64,000 nt of DNA, from contig NZ_BCZA01000001.1 of NCBI RefSeq assembly GCF_001598475.1, forward strand, positions 186,001 through 250,000, read 5' to 3'. How positions within the stretch are numbered: the stretch's first letter is position 1; every line of letters starts with the position of its first letter. Shown here piece after piece: positions 18,544-28,370 of this stretch. The notes beneath the pieces were generated by a model. It was not told where the DNA came from and ran no database searches. It was given only the letters and a program-made list of their open reading frames with translations. The DNA comes from Pantoea agglomerans NBRC 102470 (lineage in GTDB: Bacteria; Pseudomonadota; Gammaproteobacteria; Enterobacterales; Enterobacteriaceae). Both the position numbers and the translations under genes were made by a program.

Positions 18544-19505
18544 TGGCTGATATGCAATCTCTGACGAGTTCGGCTTTCGACAGCCGTTCCCTGAATGAAC
18601 TGAAACGCCAGGCCAGCAACGATCCGAAAGGACAAGCGTTGCAGGTTGCGCGTCAGGTCGAAGGGATGTTTGTACAGATGATGCTGAAGAGTATGCGCGA
18701 GGCGTTGCCGCAGGACGGCATTATGGGCAACGAGCAGACCAAACTCTTTACCTCTATGTATGATCAGCAGATTGCACAGGAGATGGGGAAACGTGGCCTC
18801 GGCCTGGCGGAAACCATCGTTAAACAGATGCAGCCCGCCACCGCGCCGGATGAAAAAGCCGGTACGGTGCCGATGAAGCTGGATAACAGCTTTATTCTCA
18901 GCACCAGCGGGGCAACACCACTGCCGGCGCAGCAGCTGGAGCAGATTGTGCGTAAGGCAATGCCGCGTCTGCCGCCGGTCGCTTCACCGACGGGTCTGCC
19001 CAGTGACAGCCGCGAGTTTATCGCCCAGCTGACGCAACCGGCGCAGGCTGCCAGCCAGCAGAGTGGCATTCCTCATCACCTGATTCTGGCGCAGGCTGCG
19101 CTGGAGTCGGGCTGGGGCCAGCGTCAGATCCTGACCCGCGACGGCAAACCGAGCTACAACGTGTTCGGAATTAAAGCCAGCGGCGACTGGAAAGGTGACA
19201 CCACCGATATCATGACCACCGAATATGAGCAGGGCGAAGCGAAGAAAGTGCGTGCCAGCTTCCGCGTCTATAACTCCTATTTCGAGGCGCTGACCGACTA
19301 CGTCAAACTCCTGACCAAAAACCCACGCTATGCGGCGGTGACGAACGCCTCAAGCGCAGAGCAGGGTGCGCAGGCCTTACAGGCGGCCGGTTATGCCACC
19401 GATCCAAAATATGCGCAAAAGCTGGTGGGAATGATTCAGCAATTCAAAAGTATGGGCGACAAAGTCGTCAAAGCTTACAGTCAGGATATGGGCGACCTGT
19501 TCTGA
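18543..19505 (+). CDS. flgJ: Rod-capping peptidoglycan hydrolase FlgJ
   Basis: A 320-residue bifunctional protein. The N-terminal half (AFDSRSLNELKRQASNDPKGQALQVARQVEGMFVQMMLKSMREA) is the rod cap. The C-terminal half from about residue 150 is a glucosaminidase/muramidase (LILAQAALESGWGQRQIL carries the catalytic Glu; NVFGIKASGDWKGD follows) that opens the peptidoglycan for the rod. A Gln/Ala/Pro-rich linker joins them. E. coli FlgJ is 313 residues. The start codon overlaps the flgI stop (TGATGG), so translation is coupled. Confidence 0.96.
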   Translation: MADMQSLTSSAFDSRSLNELKRQASNDPKGQALQVARQVEGMFVQMMLKSMREALPQDGIMGNEQTKLFTSMYDQQIAQEMGKRGLGLAETIVKQMQPATAPDEKAGTVPMKLDNSFILSTSGATPLPAQQLEQIVRKAMPRLPPVASPTGLPSDSREFIAQLTQPAQAASQQSGIPHHLILAQAALESGWGQRQILTRDGKPSYNVFGIKASGDWKGDTTDIMTTEYEQGEAKKVRASFRVYNSYFEALTDYVKLLTKNPRYAAVTNASSAEQGAQALQAAGYATDPKYAQKLVGMIQQFKSMGDKVVKAYSQDMGDLF

Positions 19506-19515
19506 TCATTGCGCC

Positions 19516-19542
19516 TCAAGTTTCACTTTAGCAAGCCGATAA
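19516..19542 (+). promoter_or_regulatory. Sigma-28 promoter of flgKL
   Basis: TCAAGTTT-N11-GCCGATAA matches the class 3 consensus TAAAGTTT-N11-GCCGATAA with only one mismatch and exact spacing. It lies in the 123-base gap between flgJ and flgK, so flgKL can be transcribed late in assembly, independently of the flgB promoter. Confidence 0.92.
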
Positions 19543-19628
19543 CATCCCTATAGCCAGAAGCGTTTTCGCCTGCTGGCGCCCACTTTGATGTCTGCCAGCC
19601 CGGTTGACGGGGAACGTAAGGAACCGAG

Positions 19629-21278
19629 ATGTCCAGCATAATTAACTCCGCGATGAGCGGATTGAGTGCCGCGCAGGCCGCTCTGAGCACCACGAGTAAC
19701 AACATTTCCAATTACACCGTGGCGGGCTATTCACGTCAGACCACGGTACTGGCGCAGGCGAACAGTACCCTGCAGGGCAATAGCTATTATGGTAACGGCG
19801 TGAATATCACCGGTGTACAACGTGAATATGATGCGTTTATTGCTACGCAGCTGCGCGGTTCCAGCGCGAACTACAGCGCGGTAAGCACCCAGCACAGCCA
19901 GATTTCTAACATTGACGATCTGCTGTCGACTTCGACTACCAGCCTGTCGACCTCGCTGCAGGGCTTCTTTACCAACCTGCAGAACGTGGTCAGCAACGCC
20001 AACGATCCGTCGGCGCGTCAGTCGATGCTCAGCAATGCGCAGGGGCTGGTCAGCCAGTTCCAGACGTCAGCGCAATACCTGAACAATATGCAGAACAGCG
20101 TCAATGCCGATGTCGATTCCAGCATTAAGCAGGTCAATACTATTACCAGCCAGATTGCCGATCTGAATAAACAGATTGGCAAACTGAGCACGGCAAACGG
20201 TGCCGCACCTAACGATCTGCTCGATAAGCGCGATCAGCTGGTGAATACCCTGAATAACGTGGTTGGTGTGACGGTATCGCAGCAGGATGGCGGCTACACG
20301 GTTGCGATGGCCAATGGCCTGACGCTGGTGAACGGCGACAAATCTCACGATCTGGTGGCGATGCCCTCCAGCAGCGATCCGACACGCACCACCATCGGCT
20401 ATGTCGATAAACAGGCGGGCAACGTCGAGATCCCGGAAAAGCTGATCACCACCGGTTCGCTGGGCGGTCTGCTGGCGTTCCGTACGCAGGATCTGGATCT
20501 GGCACAGAACCAGCTGGGTCAGTTAGCGGCGGCGTTTACCACCAGCTTCAACGATGTCCACAAGCAGGGCTTTGATAGCAAAGGCAATCAGGGCGTCGAT
20601 TTCTTTAATATCGGCAGCCCGATCGTGGTGGGCAACAGTAAAAACAGCACCGCCGCGTCCGTCACCGCTGAGTGGACCGATACCAGTGCACTGAAAGCAT
20701 CCAATTACACCGTGAGTTATGACGGCAATAACTGGACCGCAACCCGCGCCTCAGACAGTACGGCCGTTACCATCACGCCAGGTACCGATGCCAGTGGCAA
20801 CACCACGCTGAGCTTTGACGGCCTGAAACTGACCGTCGCCGGCACGCCTGCACCTGCTGCCAAAGACAGTTTCCTGGTGAAGCCGGTCCAGAACGCCATC
20901 AACGATATGTCAGTCGCGATCACCAGTGAATCGCAGGTGGCCGCCGCGGGTGCAGTAGGCGGTGAAAGTGATAACCGTAATGCGCAAAAACTGCTGAATC
21001 TGCAGGATGTGAAACTGGTCGGCGGCAATGCCACGCTGTCTCAGGCCTACGCCACCATCGTCAGTAGTGTGGGTAACAAAACCAGTTCACTGGAAACCAC
21101 CAGCACCACTCAGAAAAGCGTGGTCAGTCAGCTGACCCAGCGCCAGCAATCGGTCTCTGGGGTAAACCTCGATGAGGAGTACGCCAACCTGACCAAATAT
21201 CAGCAATATTACATGGCCAATGCGCAGGTGCTGCAGACTGCCAGCACCGTGTTTAATGCATTGATCAATATTCGCTAA
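19629..21278 (+). CDS. flgK: Flagellar hook-filament junction protein FlgK (HAP1)
   Basis: A 549-residue junction protein between hook and filament. The N-terminal coiled-coil signature is INSAMSGLSAAQAALSTTSNNISNYTVAGYSRQT; the C-terminal one is EEYANLTKYQQYYMANAQVLQTASTVFNALINIR. The central region (residues 330-450) is the variable exposed part. FlgN is its export chaperone. Two blocks of Ser/Thr-rich residues follow the first helix, as in E. coli FlgK (547 residues). Confidence 0.97.
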   Translation: MSSIINSAMSGLSAAQAALSTTSNNISNYTVAGYSRQTTVLAQANSTLQGNSYYGNGVNITGVQREYDAFIATQLRGSSANYSAVSTQHSQISNIDDLLSTSTTSLSTSLQGFFTNLQNVVSNANDPSARQSMLSNAQGLVSQFQTSAQYLNNMQNSVNADVDSSIKQVNTITSQIADLNKQIGKLSTANGAAPNDLLDKRDQLVNTLNNVVGVTVSQQDGGYTVAMANGLTLVNGDKSHDLVAMPSSSDPTRTTIGYVDKQAGNVEIPEKLITTGSLGGLLAFRTQDLDLAQNQLGQLAAAFTTSFNDVHKQGFDSKGNQGVDFFNIGSPIVVGNSKNSTAASVTAEWTDTSALKASNYTVSYDGNNWTATRASDSTAVTITPGTDASGNTTLSFDGLKLTVAGTPAPAAKDSFLVKPVQNAINDMSVAITSESQVAAAGAVGGESDNRNAQKLLNLQDVKLVGGNATLSQAYATIVSSVGNKTSSLETTSTTQKSVVSQLTQRQQSVSGVNLDEEYANLTKYQQYYMANAQVLQTASTVFNALINIR

Positions 21279-21292
21279 GGGCAGGAGATAAC

Positions 21293-22258
21293 ATGCGAAT
21301 CAGTACAAATATGATTTTTGAGCAGCAGGTGCGTGGCATCACTGACTCACAGGCCTCCTGGCTGAAATCAGGCCAGGAGCTCTCCAGCGGCCGCCGTGTG
21401 AATAATCCTTCGGACGATCCGATTGCCGCGTCTCGTGCTGTCGTGTTGTCACAAACCCAGCAGCAGGGCAAGCAGTATGCGCTGGCGCGTACCTTTGCCG
21501 AGCAGGGTCTGTCACTGGAAGAGAATACGCTGAAAGGCGTCACCGATGGGATCATTGCTGCGCAAGGGCTGATCGTCAACGGTTCAACCGGTACGCTGAG
21601 CGACGATGACCGTGGTTCGATTGCTACCCAGCTGGAGGGTATCCGTGCCCAGTTGCTGAACCAGGCAAACAGCCAGGATGCCAATGGCCGCTATATTTTT
21701 GCCGGTTATAAAACTGACAGCGCGCCATTTGTGGATGCGGCAGGCACCGGCGTCGGCTACGCAGGCGGCACCGAGGCGATCACTCAGAAGGTCGATACCA
21801 GCCGTACCATGACTGTGGGCCATACCGGTGACAATATCTTTATGGCGATCTCCGGCAATGCCACCAAAGAGCCGGATGGCAGCGCCAGCGAAACGAATGT
21901 GTTTACGATGCTGGATAGCGCCATTGCTGCGCTGAAAGTGCCGCAGGATGATGCTGACGCCGCAACCAAACAGACCTTCCAGGCGGCGATGGATAAAACC
22001 AACCGTGGCCTGGGTAACTCGCTGAATAATGTCTTAACCGTGCGTTCTGAGATTGGTACCCAGCTTGGTGAGATCGATACGCTGAATGCCCAAGGCGATG
22101 ACCGTAGTGTGATTTACAGCTCGCAGATGAGTGACCTGGTTAACGTGGATTTAACCGAAGCAGCTTCTAACTACACCATGCAGCAGACGGCACTACAGGC
22201 GTCCTATAAGACCTTTACCGACATGTCTAAGATGTCCCTGTTCCAGATGAACTCGTAG
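21293..22258 (+). CDS. flgL: Flagellar hook-filament junction protein FlgL (HAP3)
   Basis: A 321-residue flagellin-like junction protein that sits between FlgK and the filament. MRISTNMIFEQQVRGITDSQASWLKSGQELSSGRRVNNPSDDPIAASRAV is the flagellin-like N-terminal helix pair, and SNYTMQQTALQASYKTFTDMSKMSLFQMNS is the C-terminal helix. E. coli FlgL is 317 residues. It is the last gene of the operon, followed by a strong terminator. In E. coli the flgL 3' UTR yields the small RNA FlgO, so the 3' region here could be checked for the same. Confidence 0.96.
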   Translation: MRISTNMIFEQQVRGITDSQASWLKSGQELSSGRRVNNPSDDPIAASRAVVLSQTQQQGKQYALARTFAEQGLSLEENTLKGVTDGIIAAQGLIVNGSTGTLSDDDRGSIATQLEGIRAQLLNQANSQDANGRYIFAGYKTDSAPFVDAAGTGVGYAGGTEAITQKVDTSRTMTVGHTGDNIFMAISGNATKEPDGSASETNVFTMLDSAIAALKVPQDDADAATKQTFQAAMDKTNRGLGNSLNNVLTVRSEIGTQLGEIDTLNAQGDDRSVIYSSQMSDLVNVDLTEAASNYTMQQTALQASYKTFTDMSKMSLFQMNS

Positions 22259-22305
22259 TCTGACCTGAAATTTTGAGCGTACTTTAACCGGATGCGCTTA
22301 CTTTT

Positions 22306-22341
22306 TCCCACCCTCCCGCTAAAGGAGGGTGGGATTTTTTT
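22306..22341 (+). terminator. Terminator after flgL
   Basis: Perfect 11-bp stem TCCCACCCTCC / GGAGGGTGGGA around the loop CGCTAAA, with seven T directly after. It ends the flg operon 48 bases past flgL. The 3' UTR with this hairpin has the form of an Hfq-binding 3'-derived small RNA, but I have no direct evidence for one. Confidence 0.93.
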
Positions 22342-22424
22342 GCCTGCGATTCAGCCGGTGGCGGGAACCATAGAAATTAAACCGGGTTGATTTACAGCGA
22401 CAGGCAGCTCGCATGTCAGTCTTG

Positions 22425-22512
22425 CTTTCACGCTTTCACGCTTTCACGCTTTCACGCTTTCACGCTTTCACGCTTTCACGCTTTCACGCACACACGCACA
22501 CACGCACACACG
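22425..22512. repeat. Octamer tandem array (CTTTCACG)8 (CACACACG)3
   Basis: Eleven consecutive 8-base units: eight exact CTTTCACG copies, then three exact CACACACG copies. The shared last bases CACG keep the phase across the change. It lies in the gap between the flgL and rne terminators. The reading frame through it (a repeated LSRFHAFT) is a by-product of the repeat, not a gene. Such an array is expected to vary in copy number by slippage. Confidence 0.95.
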
Positions 22513-22592
22513 CACGCACTTTCCTGATTACTGATAAACGAGGAGGGGAGGTTAATTATCCTCTGTCCGCTGGCGGGCAGAATCGCAGGCAT

Positions 22593-22621
22593 AAAAAAAC
22601 CCCGGCTTGCAGGCCGGGGTT
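22593..22621 (-). terminator. Terminator after rne
   Basis: On the minus strand the stem ACCCCGGC / GCCGGGGT with a short loop is followed by seven T. It lies 22 bases beyond the rne stop. Confidence 0.92.
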
Positions 22622-22642
22622 CAGTTCACAACAGTTTATGCG

Positions 22643-25600
22643 TTACGGCTTGGTCGCCGGGGCAGTGGCATGATGTGTGGCGCTATGACCACCCGCAGAA
22701 CCGCGACCGTCGAACTCATAGGGTGCACGCACCCAGTCGCTGTGCGGTGCCGGTTCTGACTGCCAGACTGGCGCAGGTGCTTTAGTCATCGGCGCAGAGG
22801 CAAAATGCTTCCAGCGCGTACCGTCATTCGGCACTGAGGCAGTTGCAGGCACTGATGCCGTTGCAGGCACTGATGCAACAGGTTCGGCCGCAGTCTCCGG
22901 TGCTGCAGGGGCGACATCGCGTGCGGCCACCGGAGCATGAGGTTCACGAACTGGCGCTGTTTCAGCTTCAGCAGCGACCGGCGCATTCAGAACTTCCTCA
23001 ACTTCTGCTGCGATCGCTTCGCTGACGTCGGTAGCCGATTGCTCAGCAACCTCTGCAGGCTGTGCTTCTTCTGCAACCGCTGCAGGCTGTGCAGTCTCAA
23101 CCGCAGGTGTCACAACCGGCGCTTCGGTGACAGGCTCAGCAGGCACGGCTTCGGCTGCTACCGCTTCCGCTTTTGCTTCATCTGCCGCCGGAACAACGGA
23201 AGGCTGCTCGTCAACCGGCGCGTCGATAGCACGGGTATCGTCAGTGTTCACGACCGGCACTGGCGTTTCTGCCTGCGGCTCGGCCTGTTGCACAGGCGCT
23301 TCCTGAGCAACAGATTCAACAGCGGCAGCAACGGGCTGCGCACTGGCGGCGTCTGCTGTCTCTTCGCGGTTGTACGCTGGCGTCTCGTGAGTCACATTCT
23401 GAACCTGCTCTTCGCTGGCCTGGCTCACCGGGTAACGGATCCAGACTTTACCGGATGCCATCTCTGGTGATGCAGCTGCAGCGGTCAGCGGCATTGCTGA
23501 CTGAGTCGGATAACGCTCATCACGGTAACGACGACGACGCTGTCCGCTGACGCGCAGATGACGAGGCGAACGACGTGAACGACGCGGCATATTGGCGTTA
23601 TCACGGTTGTCGTTGTCATCCTGCTCTTCACCCTGCGGTGCCTGGAACTCAGGCTGCGGCTGAGCCACGTCTGTCTGCTGAGGCTGACGCACTTCAGCCG
23701 GCTGGGCGAAGTCGCTGGCTTCGGCTGGCATAGGTGGACGGTTATCATCAACACGCACCTTCTGGTTCAGCTGACGCGGCTTGCGACGCGGCATAACCTG
23801 TACGCGCTCATCTTCCTGCGGCTCGGTCACGTCCGGAACGTCGGCTACCACTACCGGCTGCTCAGCCACTTTGGCAGCTTCTTCACCGGCGCGTTTCTCT
23901 TCCTGACGACGACGCTGACGCTCAGCACGCTGTTCACGGCGCTGTTGCTGCTGCTCATCACGCTGCTGGCGCGCTTCTTCGCTCAGTGCCGGACGCTCTT
24001 CACGCACTTCACCAGACTGGGACTGACGCTTGTTGCGGCGATTATCGTTACCCTCGCGCGGCTCGCGATTTTCACGTGGCTCGCGACTTTCGCGCGGTTC
24101 ACGGCTTTCACGAGGTTCGCGGTTTTCACGAGGCTCACGGTTTTCGCGTGGTTCACGGCCTTCACGCGACTGCGCGTTATCTCCGTTACGCGGCGTACGC
24201 TCACGACGATTATTGTTACGGCGGTTGTTATTATTGCTGCGGCGCTCGCCACGGCCATTGCCGTTTTCCTGCTCGCTTTCAGGCGCTTTCTGGGGTTCTG
24301 CAACCTCAGTGGCCACTGGTGCGGCGGCAGGGGCTTCTTCGCCTGCGAACATTTTTTTCAGGCCACCAAGCAGACGGCCAAAGAAGCCGGTGCTGACGGT
24401 AGCAGGCGCAGCCACAGCAGGTGCTGCTTTTGCGGCCGGCTGGGCTTCAGCGCGCTGCGTTTCTGGCTCAACTTCTACCGGTGCCGGAGGCGCATCAGGC
24501 ATCACAAACGCGGCCAGAGCAGGCTGTTCAGGACGACGACGTTCAGCATGTTCCTCTTCCGACGGCATCGCCATTTCGGCTTCATGCAGCTTCGGCAGAT
24601 GATAACTCAGGGTCTGCGTCTCTTCGCCTTTGCGCACGCGCAGCACGGAGTAGTGTGGGGTCTGCATCTTGTCATCAGGAACGATGATAGCCCGCACGCC
24701 ACCCTGGCGTGTTTCAATAGCGTTAACCGCTTCACGTTTTTCATTCAGCAGGTAAGAGGCCACCTGAACCGGAACAATGGCGTGAACTTCTTTGGTGTTG
24801 TCTTTCAGCGCTTCTTCTTCAATCAGACGCAGGATCGACAGCGCCAGTGACTCGTTATCACGGATGGTGCCGGTGCCGCTACAGCGTGGGCAGACGTGAT
24901 GACTGGATTCACCTAATGACGGGCTCAGACGCTGACGGGACATCTCCAGCAGGCCGAAACGTGAAATGTGGCTGATCTGAATGCGGGCGCGGTCCTGACG
25001 GACAGCTTCACGCAGACGATTCTCAACCGCGCGCTGATGGCGTACCGGCGTCATATCGATGTAATCGATAACGATCAGGCCGCCCAGGTCACGCAGACGC
25101 AGCTGACGAGCAATCTCATCGGCCGCTTCAAGGTTGGTGTTGAACGCCGTCTCTTCGATATCACCGCCGCGCGTTGCACGTGCTGAGTTGATATCGATAG
25201 CGGTCAGCGCTTCGGTACTGTCGATTACAATCGAGCCACCGGAAGGCAGGCGGACTTCACGCTGGAAAGCGGATTCGATTTGCGATTCGATCTGATAGTG
25301 GCTGAACAGCGGGATTTCACCGGTGTAGAGCTTAATTTTGCTGCTGAAGTCCGGACGGCCCAGCGCAGCGATATGCTGACGCGCCAGTTCCAGTACTTTC
25401 GGGTTATCGATAAGTATCTCACCGATGTCCTGACGCAGATAGTCGCGGAAGGCACGCACAATCACGTTACTTTCCTGATGGATCAGGAACGGAGCAGGGC
25501 GGTTTTCAGCGGCTTTCTTGATCGCTTCCCAGTGTTTAAGACGGAAGCTTAAATCCCACTGCAGCGATTCGGCTGATTTACCGACGCCCGCAGTACGGAC

Positions 25601-26101
25601 AATCAGGCCCATGCCTTCCGGCAGTTCCAGCGCCGACAGGGCTTCTTTCAGCTCGGTACGATCGTCACCTTCGATACGGCGAGAGATACCGCCTGCACGT
25701 GGGTTGTTCGGCATCAGTACCAGATAGCTGCCCGCCAGAGAGATAAAGGTGGTCAGCGCAGCGCCTTTATTGCCGCGTTCTTCTTTATCGATCTGAACAA
25801 TGACTTCCTGACCTTCACGCAGCACGTCTTTAATATTCGGACGACCATGCGCGTTGTAGCTGGAGGGGAAGTATTCGCGGGAGATTTCTTTTAACGGGAG
25901 GAAACCGTGACGCTCTGCGCCGTAATCGACAAACGCAGCTTCAAGGCTGGGTTCAATGCGAGTGATTTTACCTTTGTAAATGTTGGCTTTTTTCTGCTCG
26001 TGTCCAGGACTTTCAATATCCAGATCGTACAGACGCTGACCGTCAACCAGGGCAACGCGCAACTCCTCCTGCTGAGTTGCGTTTATTAACATTCTTTTCA
26101 T
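22643..26101 (-). CDS. rne: Ribonuclease E
   Basis: A 1,152-residue endoribonuclease that starts decay of most mRNAs, matures 9S rRNA and tRNAs, and scaffolds the degradosome. The N-terminal half contains the S1 domain ([31 protein letters not shown], residues about 39-119), the DNase I-like catalytic region ([22 protein letters not shown], with [13 protein letters not shown]), and the zinc link CPRCSGTG joining the tetramer. The C-terminal half is disordered: Arg-rich RNA-binding blocks with a hexapeptide repeat near residue 650, then Pro/Ala/Glu-rich linkers ending at a short conserved tail for PNPase binding. E. coli RNase E is 1,061 residues; the extra length lies in the disordered part. 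Confidence 0.97.
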   Translation of the reverse strand: MKRMLINATQQEELRVALVDGQRLYDLDIESPGHEQKKANIYKGKITRIEPSLEAAFVDYGAERHGFLPLKEISREYFPSSYNAHGRPNIKDVLREGQEVIVQIDKEERGNKGAALTTFISLAGSYLVLMPNNPRAGGISRRIEGDDRTELKEALSALELPEGMGLIVRTAGVGKSAESLQWDLSFRLKHWEAIKKAAENRPAPFLIHQESNVIVRAFRDYLRQDIGEILIDNPKVLELARQHIAALGRPDFSSKIKLYTGEIPLFSHYQIESQIESAFQREVRLPSGGSIVIDSTEALTAIDINSARATRGGDIEETAFNTNLEAADEIARQLRLRDLGGLIVIDYIDMTPVRHQRAVENRLREAVRQDRARIQISHISRFGLLEMSRQRLSPSLGESSHHVCPRCSGTGTIRDNESLALSILRLIEEEALKDNTKEVHAIVPVQVASYLLNEKREAVNAIETRQGGVRAIIVPDDKMQTPHYSVLRVRKGEETQTLSYHLPKLHEAEMAMPSEEEHAERRRPEQPALAAFVMPDAPPAPVEVEPETQRAEAQPAAKAAPAVAAPATVSTGFFGRLLGGLKKMFAGEEAPAAAPVATEVAEPQKAPESEQENGNGRGERRSNNNNRRNNNRRERTPRNGDNAQSREGREPRENREPRENREPRESREPRESREPRENREPREGNDNRRNKRQSQSGEVREERPALSEEARQQRDEQQQQRREQRAERQRRRQEEKRAGEEAAKVAEQPVVVADVPDVTEPQEDERVQVMPRRKPRQLNQKVRVDDNRPPMPAEASDFAQPAEVRQPQQTDVAQPQPEFQAPQGEEQDDNDNRDNANMPRRSRRSPRHLRVSGQRRRRYRDERYPTQSAMPLTAAAASPEMASGKVWIRYPVSQASEEQVQNVTHETPAYNREETADAASAQPVAAAVESVAQEAPVQQAEPQAETPVPVVNTDDTRAIDAPVDEQPSVVPAADEAKAEAVAAEAVPAEPVTEAPVVTPAVETAQPAAVAEEAQPAEVAEQSATDVSEAIAAEVEEVLNAPVAAEAETAPVREPHAPVAARDVAPAAPETAAEPVASVPATASVPATASVPNDGTRWKHFASAPMTKAPAPVWQSEPAPHSDWVRAPYEFDGRGSAGGHSATHHATAPATKP
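24060..24167 (-). repeat. 18-base tandem repeat in rne coding an Arg-Glu hexapeptide
   Basis: Six adjacent 18-base units (unit phase GGYTCRCG-) encode [36 protein letters not shown] within the RNase E C-terminal half. The unit keeps the frame, so copy number can change without disrupting the gene. The region is highly charged and likely to be part of the RNA-binding segment. Confidence 0.9.
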
Positions 26102-26674
26102 CGTGACTTACTCGTTATTCTTTCATGAGTGATTACAGCTGCGGGCATAGTTACCCTGGACGAGTATCAACCGATGGCCCCGTGACTTAGTGCAATGTCG
26201 TCAACCTCACGGCTGTCGACCGCGCGAGGGGCGCAAATAACGTCGGTGGCCTGTTTTTCATAAGGGAAAACAGCACCAGATAGTGGAAATGCCTGAGAGA
26301 ATAAAGAAAACCCGTGCATCCCATACTGTTGTCCAGGCCGCAACCCGCAGCCCGCTAAGTGCCTGATTTCGCATTACGTCTTACGCCATTGCTGCGTGTC
26401 TGCTCAATCCGGCAAAATGACAATTTCGCTCTTTTTCTGCCCTGAAATGGTTCAGGTAAGAAACTCAAGCATTATTCCATTGCTAACCTTCATATAGCAA
26501 GGCGACTTTAGCCAGCTTGTGAAGTTTCTTTACATTTAAATCGCTAATGTGTCGGACAAAACAGCGCTTTGCTGAAAAAGCCAGCAGAGAGGCGACCTGC
26601 CGTCACATCAACTCCAGAGTTAAGCACAGAAAAAGGGGTGGCGCTATCAGGGGACACTATTTAGAATCGCCGCC
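26102..26674. promoter_or_regulatory. Divergent rne / rluC regulatory region
   Basis: A 573-base gene-free gap. In E. coli the equivalent contains a long rne 5' UTR (about 360 nt) with stem-loops through which RNase E autoregulates its own mRNA. Here 26150-26290 contains several short inverted repeats (for example CGTGACTTAG to CCTCACGG and GACCGCGCGAGGGGCGC) consistent with such folding. The rluC end shows TAGAAT at 26662-26667, a plausible -10, only 7 bases before the rluC ATG. Specific structures were not computed. Confidence 0.55.
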
Positions 26675-27631
26675 ATGAAAACAGAGAATCCCGGCGTACA
26701 TTTTGTCGCCATCACGGCTGAAAATGCCGGACAACGCATTGATAACTTTTTGCGCACCCAGCTCAAGGGTGTGCCCAAAAGCATGATTTATCGCATCGTT
26801 CGCAAAGGCGAGGTGCGGGTGAATAAAAAGCGCGTCAAGCCAGAATATAAGCTGGAGGAGGGCGATGAGGTGCGCATTCCGCCGGTTCGGGTAGCGGAAC
26901 GCGATGAAGATGCCGTTTCCCCCAAACTGGCGAAAGTGGCGTCACTGGCCGATGCCATCCTGTTTGAGGATGAGTCGCTGCTGGTGATGAATAAGCCTTC
27001 CGGCACAGCCGTGCATGGCGGTAGCGGACTCAGCTTCGGGGTGATTGAAGGGTTACGTGCCCTGCGACCGGAAGCACGCTTTCTGGAGCTGGTGCATCGC
27101 CTGGATCGTGACACCTCCGGCATTCTGCTGGTCGCTAAAAAGCGTTCGGCGCTGCGTTCCCTTCATGAGCAACTGCGTGAAAAGGGGATGCAGAAAGACT
27201 ATCTGGCCCTGGTGCGCGGCAACTGGCCGTCACACCTGAAGGTGGTTCAGGCGCCGCTGCTGAAAAACATTCTGCAGAGCGGTGAGCGCGTGGTGCGCGT
27301 CAGCAGCGAAGGCAAAGCCTCAGAAACCCGCTTTAAAGTAGAAGAGCGGTTCGAGTTTGCCACGCTGGTGAAAGCGAGCCCGGTCACCGGTCGTACCCAT
27401 CAGATTCGCGTCCATACGCTGCATGCCGGGCATCCCATTGCCTTTGACGATCGCTACGGAGAACGTGAGTTTGACAGTCAGCTGGCGGCAACCGGTTTAA
27501 AACGCCTGTTCCTGCATGCTGCGGCGCTGACCTTTACGCATCCCGGCACCGGCGAAGTGATGCGGGTCGAAGCACCACTGGATGATGGCCTGAAGCAATG
27601 CCTGCTTAAGCTGCGTCAGCTGAAAGCGTAA
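26675..27631 (+). CDS. rluC: 23S rRNA pseudouridine(955/2504/2580) synthase RluC
   Basis: A 318-residue pseudouridine synthase that modifies three uridines of 23S rRNA. An N-terminal S4 RNA-binding domain (QRIDNFLRTQLKGVPKSMIYRIVRKGEVRVNKKR, residues about 20-80) precedes the catalytic RluA-family domain. HRLDRDTSG carries the catalytic Asp144, matching E. coli. GRTHQIRVH is the conserved C-terminal block. E. coli RluC is 319 residues. There is no Shine-Dalgarno-like sequence before the ATG (CGCCGCC), and a -10-like box lies just upstream, so translation may be leaderless. Confidence 0.97.
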   Translation: MKTENPGVHFVAITAENAGQRIDNFLRTQLKGVPKSMIYRIVRKGEVRVNKKRVKPEYKLEEGDEVRIPPVRVAERDEDAVSPKLAKVASLADAILFEDESLLVMNKPSGTAVHGGSGLSFGVIEGLRALRPEARFLELVHRLDRDTSGILLVAKKRSALRSLHEQLREKGMQKDYLALVRGNWPSHLKVVQAPLLKNILQSGERVVRVSSEGKASETRFKVEERFEFATLVKASPVTGRTHQIRVHTLHAGHPIAFDDRYGEREFDSQLAATGLKRLFLHAAALTFTHPGTGEVMRVEAPLDDGLKQCLLKLRQLKA

Positions 27632-27642
27632 TCTCTCCGGCA

Positions 27643-28230
27643 TCAGTTCGTTAAAGGATTGATGCCGGCCTGCTGCAACATCTCATTGAGCGCGATCAAC
27701 GGCAGCCCGACCAGTGTATTGGGATCGCGTCCCTCCAGCCGATCAAACAGACAAATCCCCAGACCTTCACTTTTAAAACTGCCCGCACACTGAAGCGGCT
27801 GCTCCTTTTCCACATAGCCGTTGATTTCAGCGTCAGTTAACGTGCGGAAATGAACCACAAAGGGCTCACAGCAGTGCAGCAGCGTGCCACTGACCGGATG
27901 AAATAGCGCCAGACCGGTATAAAAGGTAATGGCTTTTCCGCTGGCGGCACGCAGTTGCGCCCGCGCATTCTCAGCCGTGTGAGGCTTACCGGCGATAGCG
28001 CCATCCAGCACGCAAACCTGGTCGGAGCCGATTATCCAGTGGCTGGGATACGTTTTTGCCAGTGCCTGCGCTTTAGCTACGGCAAGACGGGTTACCAGCG
28101 CTTCAGCGGTTTCATCGGGCTGGAGTGACTCATCAACCTCAGGCGCGGCGGTAATAAAAGGCAGGCCGAGTTTATGCAGTAATGCCTGCCGAAAGGGCGA
28201 GGTTGAAGCTAAAAGAATCGATGGCGTCAT
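27643..28230 (-). CDS. yceF: Maf-family nucleotide pyrophosphatase YceF
   Basis: A 195-residue Maf-like protein; E. coli YceF hydrolyses 7-methyl-GTP and related modified nucleotides, keeping them out of [23 protein letters not shown] is the family N-terminal motif for the nucleotide. WIIGSDQVC supplies the catalytic Asp. [18 protein letters not shown] and [31 protein letters not shown] are further conserved blocks. Length is 194 in E. coli. It is convergent with rluC and divergent from yceD, as in E. coli. Confidence 0.94.
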   Translation of the reverse strand: MTPSILLASTSPFRQALLHKLGLPFITAAPEVDESLQPDETAEALVTRLAVAKAQALAKTYPSHWIIGSDQVCVLDGAIAGKPHTAENARAQLRAASGKAITFYTGLALFHPVSGTLLHCCEPFVVHFRTLTDAEINGYVEKEQPLQCAGSFKSEGLGICLFDRLEGRDPNTLVGLPLIALNEMLQQAGINPLTN

Positions 28231-28332
28231 TTTTTTTCAATAGTGATAGCGAATTGGTGACAGTCATTTTAAACTGTGCGCCGCACTGGATGCGAATAGT
28301 GGTTGAAAGATGCTGTTTAACGGCCTTTTTCT

Positions 28333-28361
28333 TTGACTCTATGACATTACAAAGTTAATAT
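28333..28361 (+). promoter_or_regulatory. Sigma-70 promoter of the yceD-rpmF-fab operon
   Basis: TTGACT and TAATAT separated by exactly 17 bases, close to the consensus. The expected start point, about 28368, is only about 3 bases before the yceD ATG, with no Shine-Dalgarno sequence between them. Confidence 0.8.
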
Positions 28362-28370
28362 GCGCGCCCT

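Noticed and set aside
22425..22512. CRISPR array
   Set aside because: The repeat is 8 bases with no spacers and no cas genes nearby, so it is a simple tandem repeat.
22413..22673. A plus-strand frame reading repeated LSRFHAFT through the octamer array
   Set aside because: The peptide is a direct by-product of the 8-base repeat (24-base period). It lies between two terminators and has no ribosome site.
23945..24850. Long frames opposite rne
   Set aside because: They mirror the GC-biased, repetitive codons of rne; the translated sequences are low complexity and rne is a certain gene.
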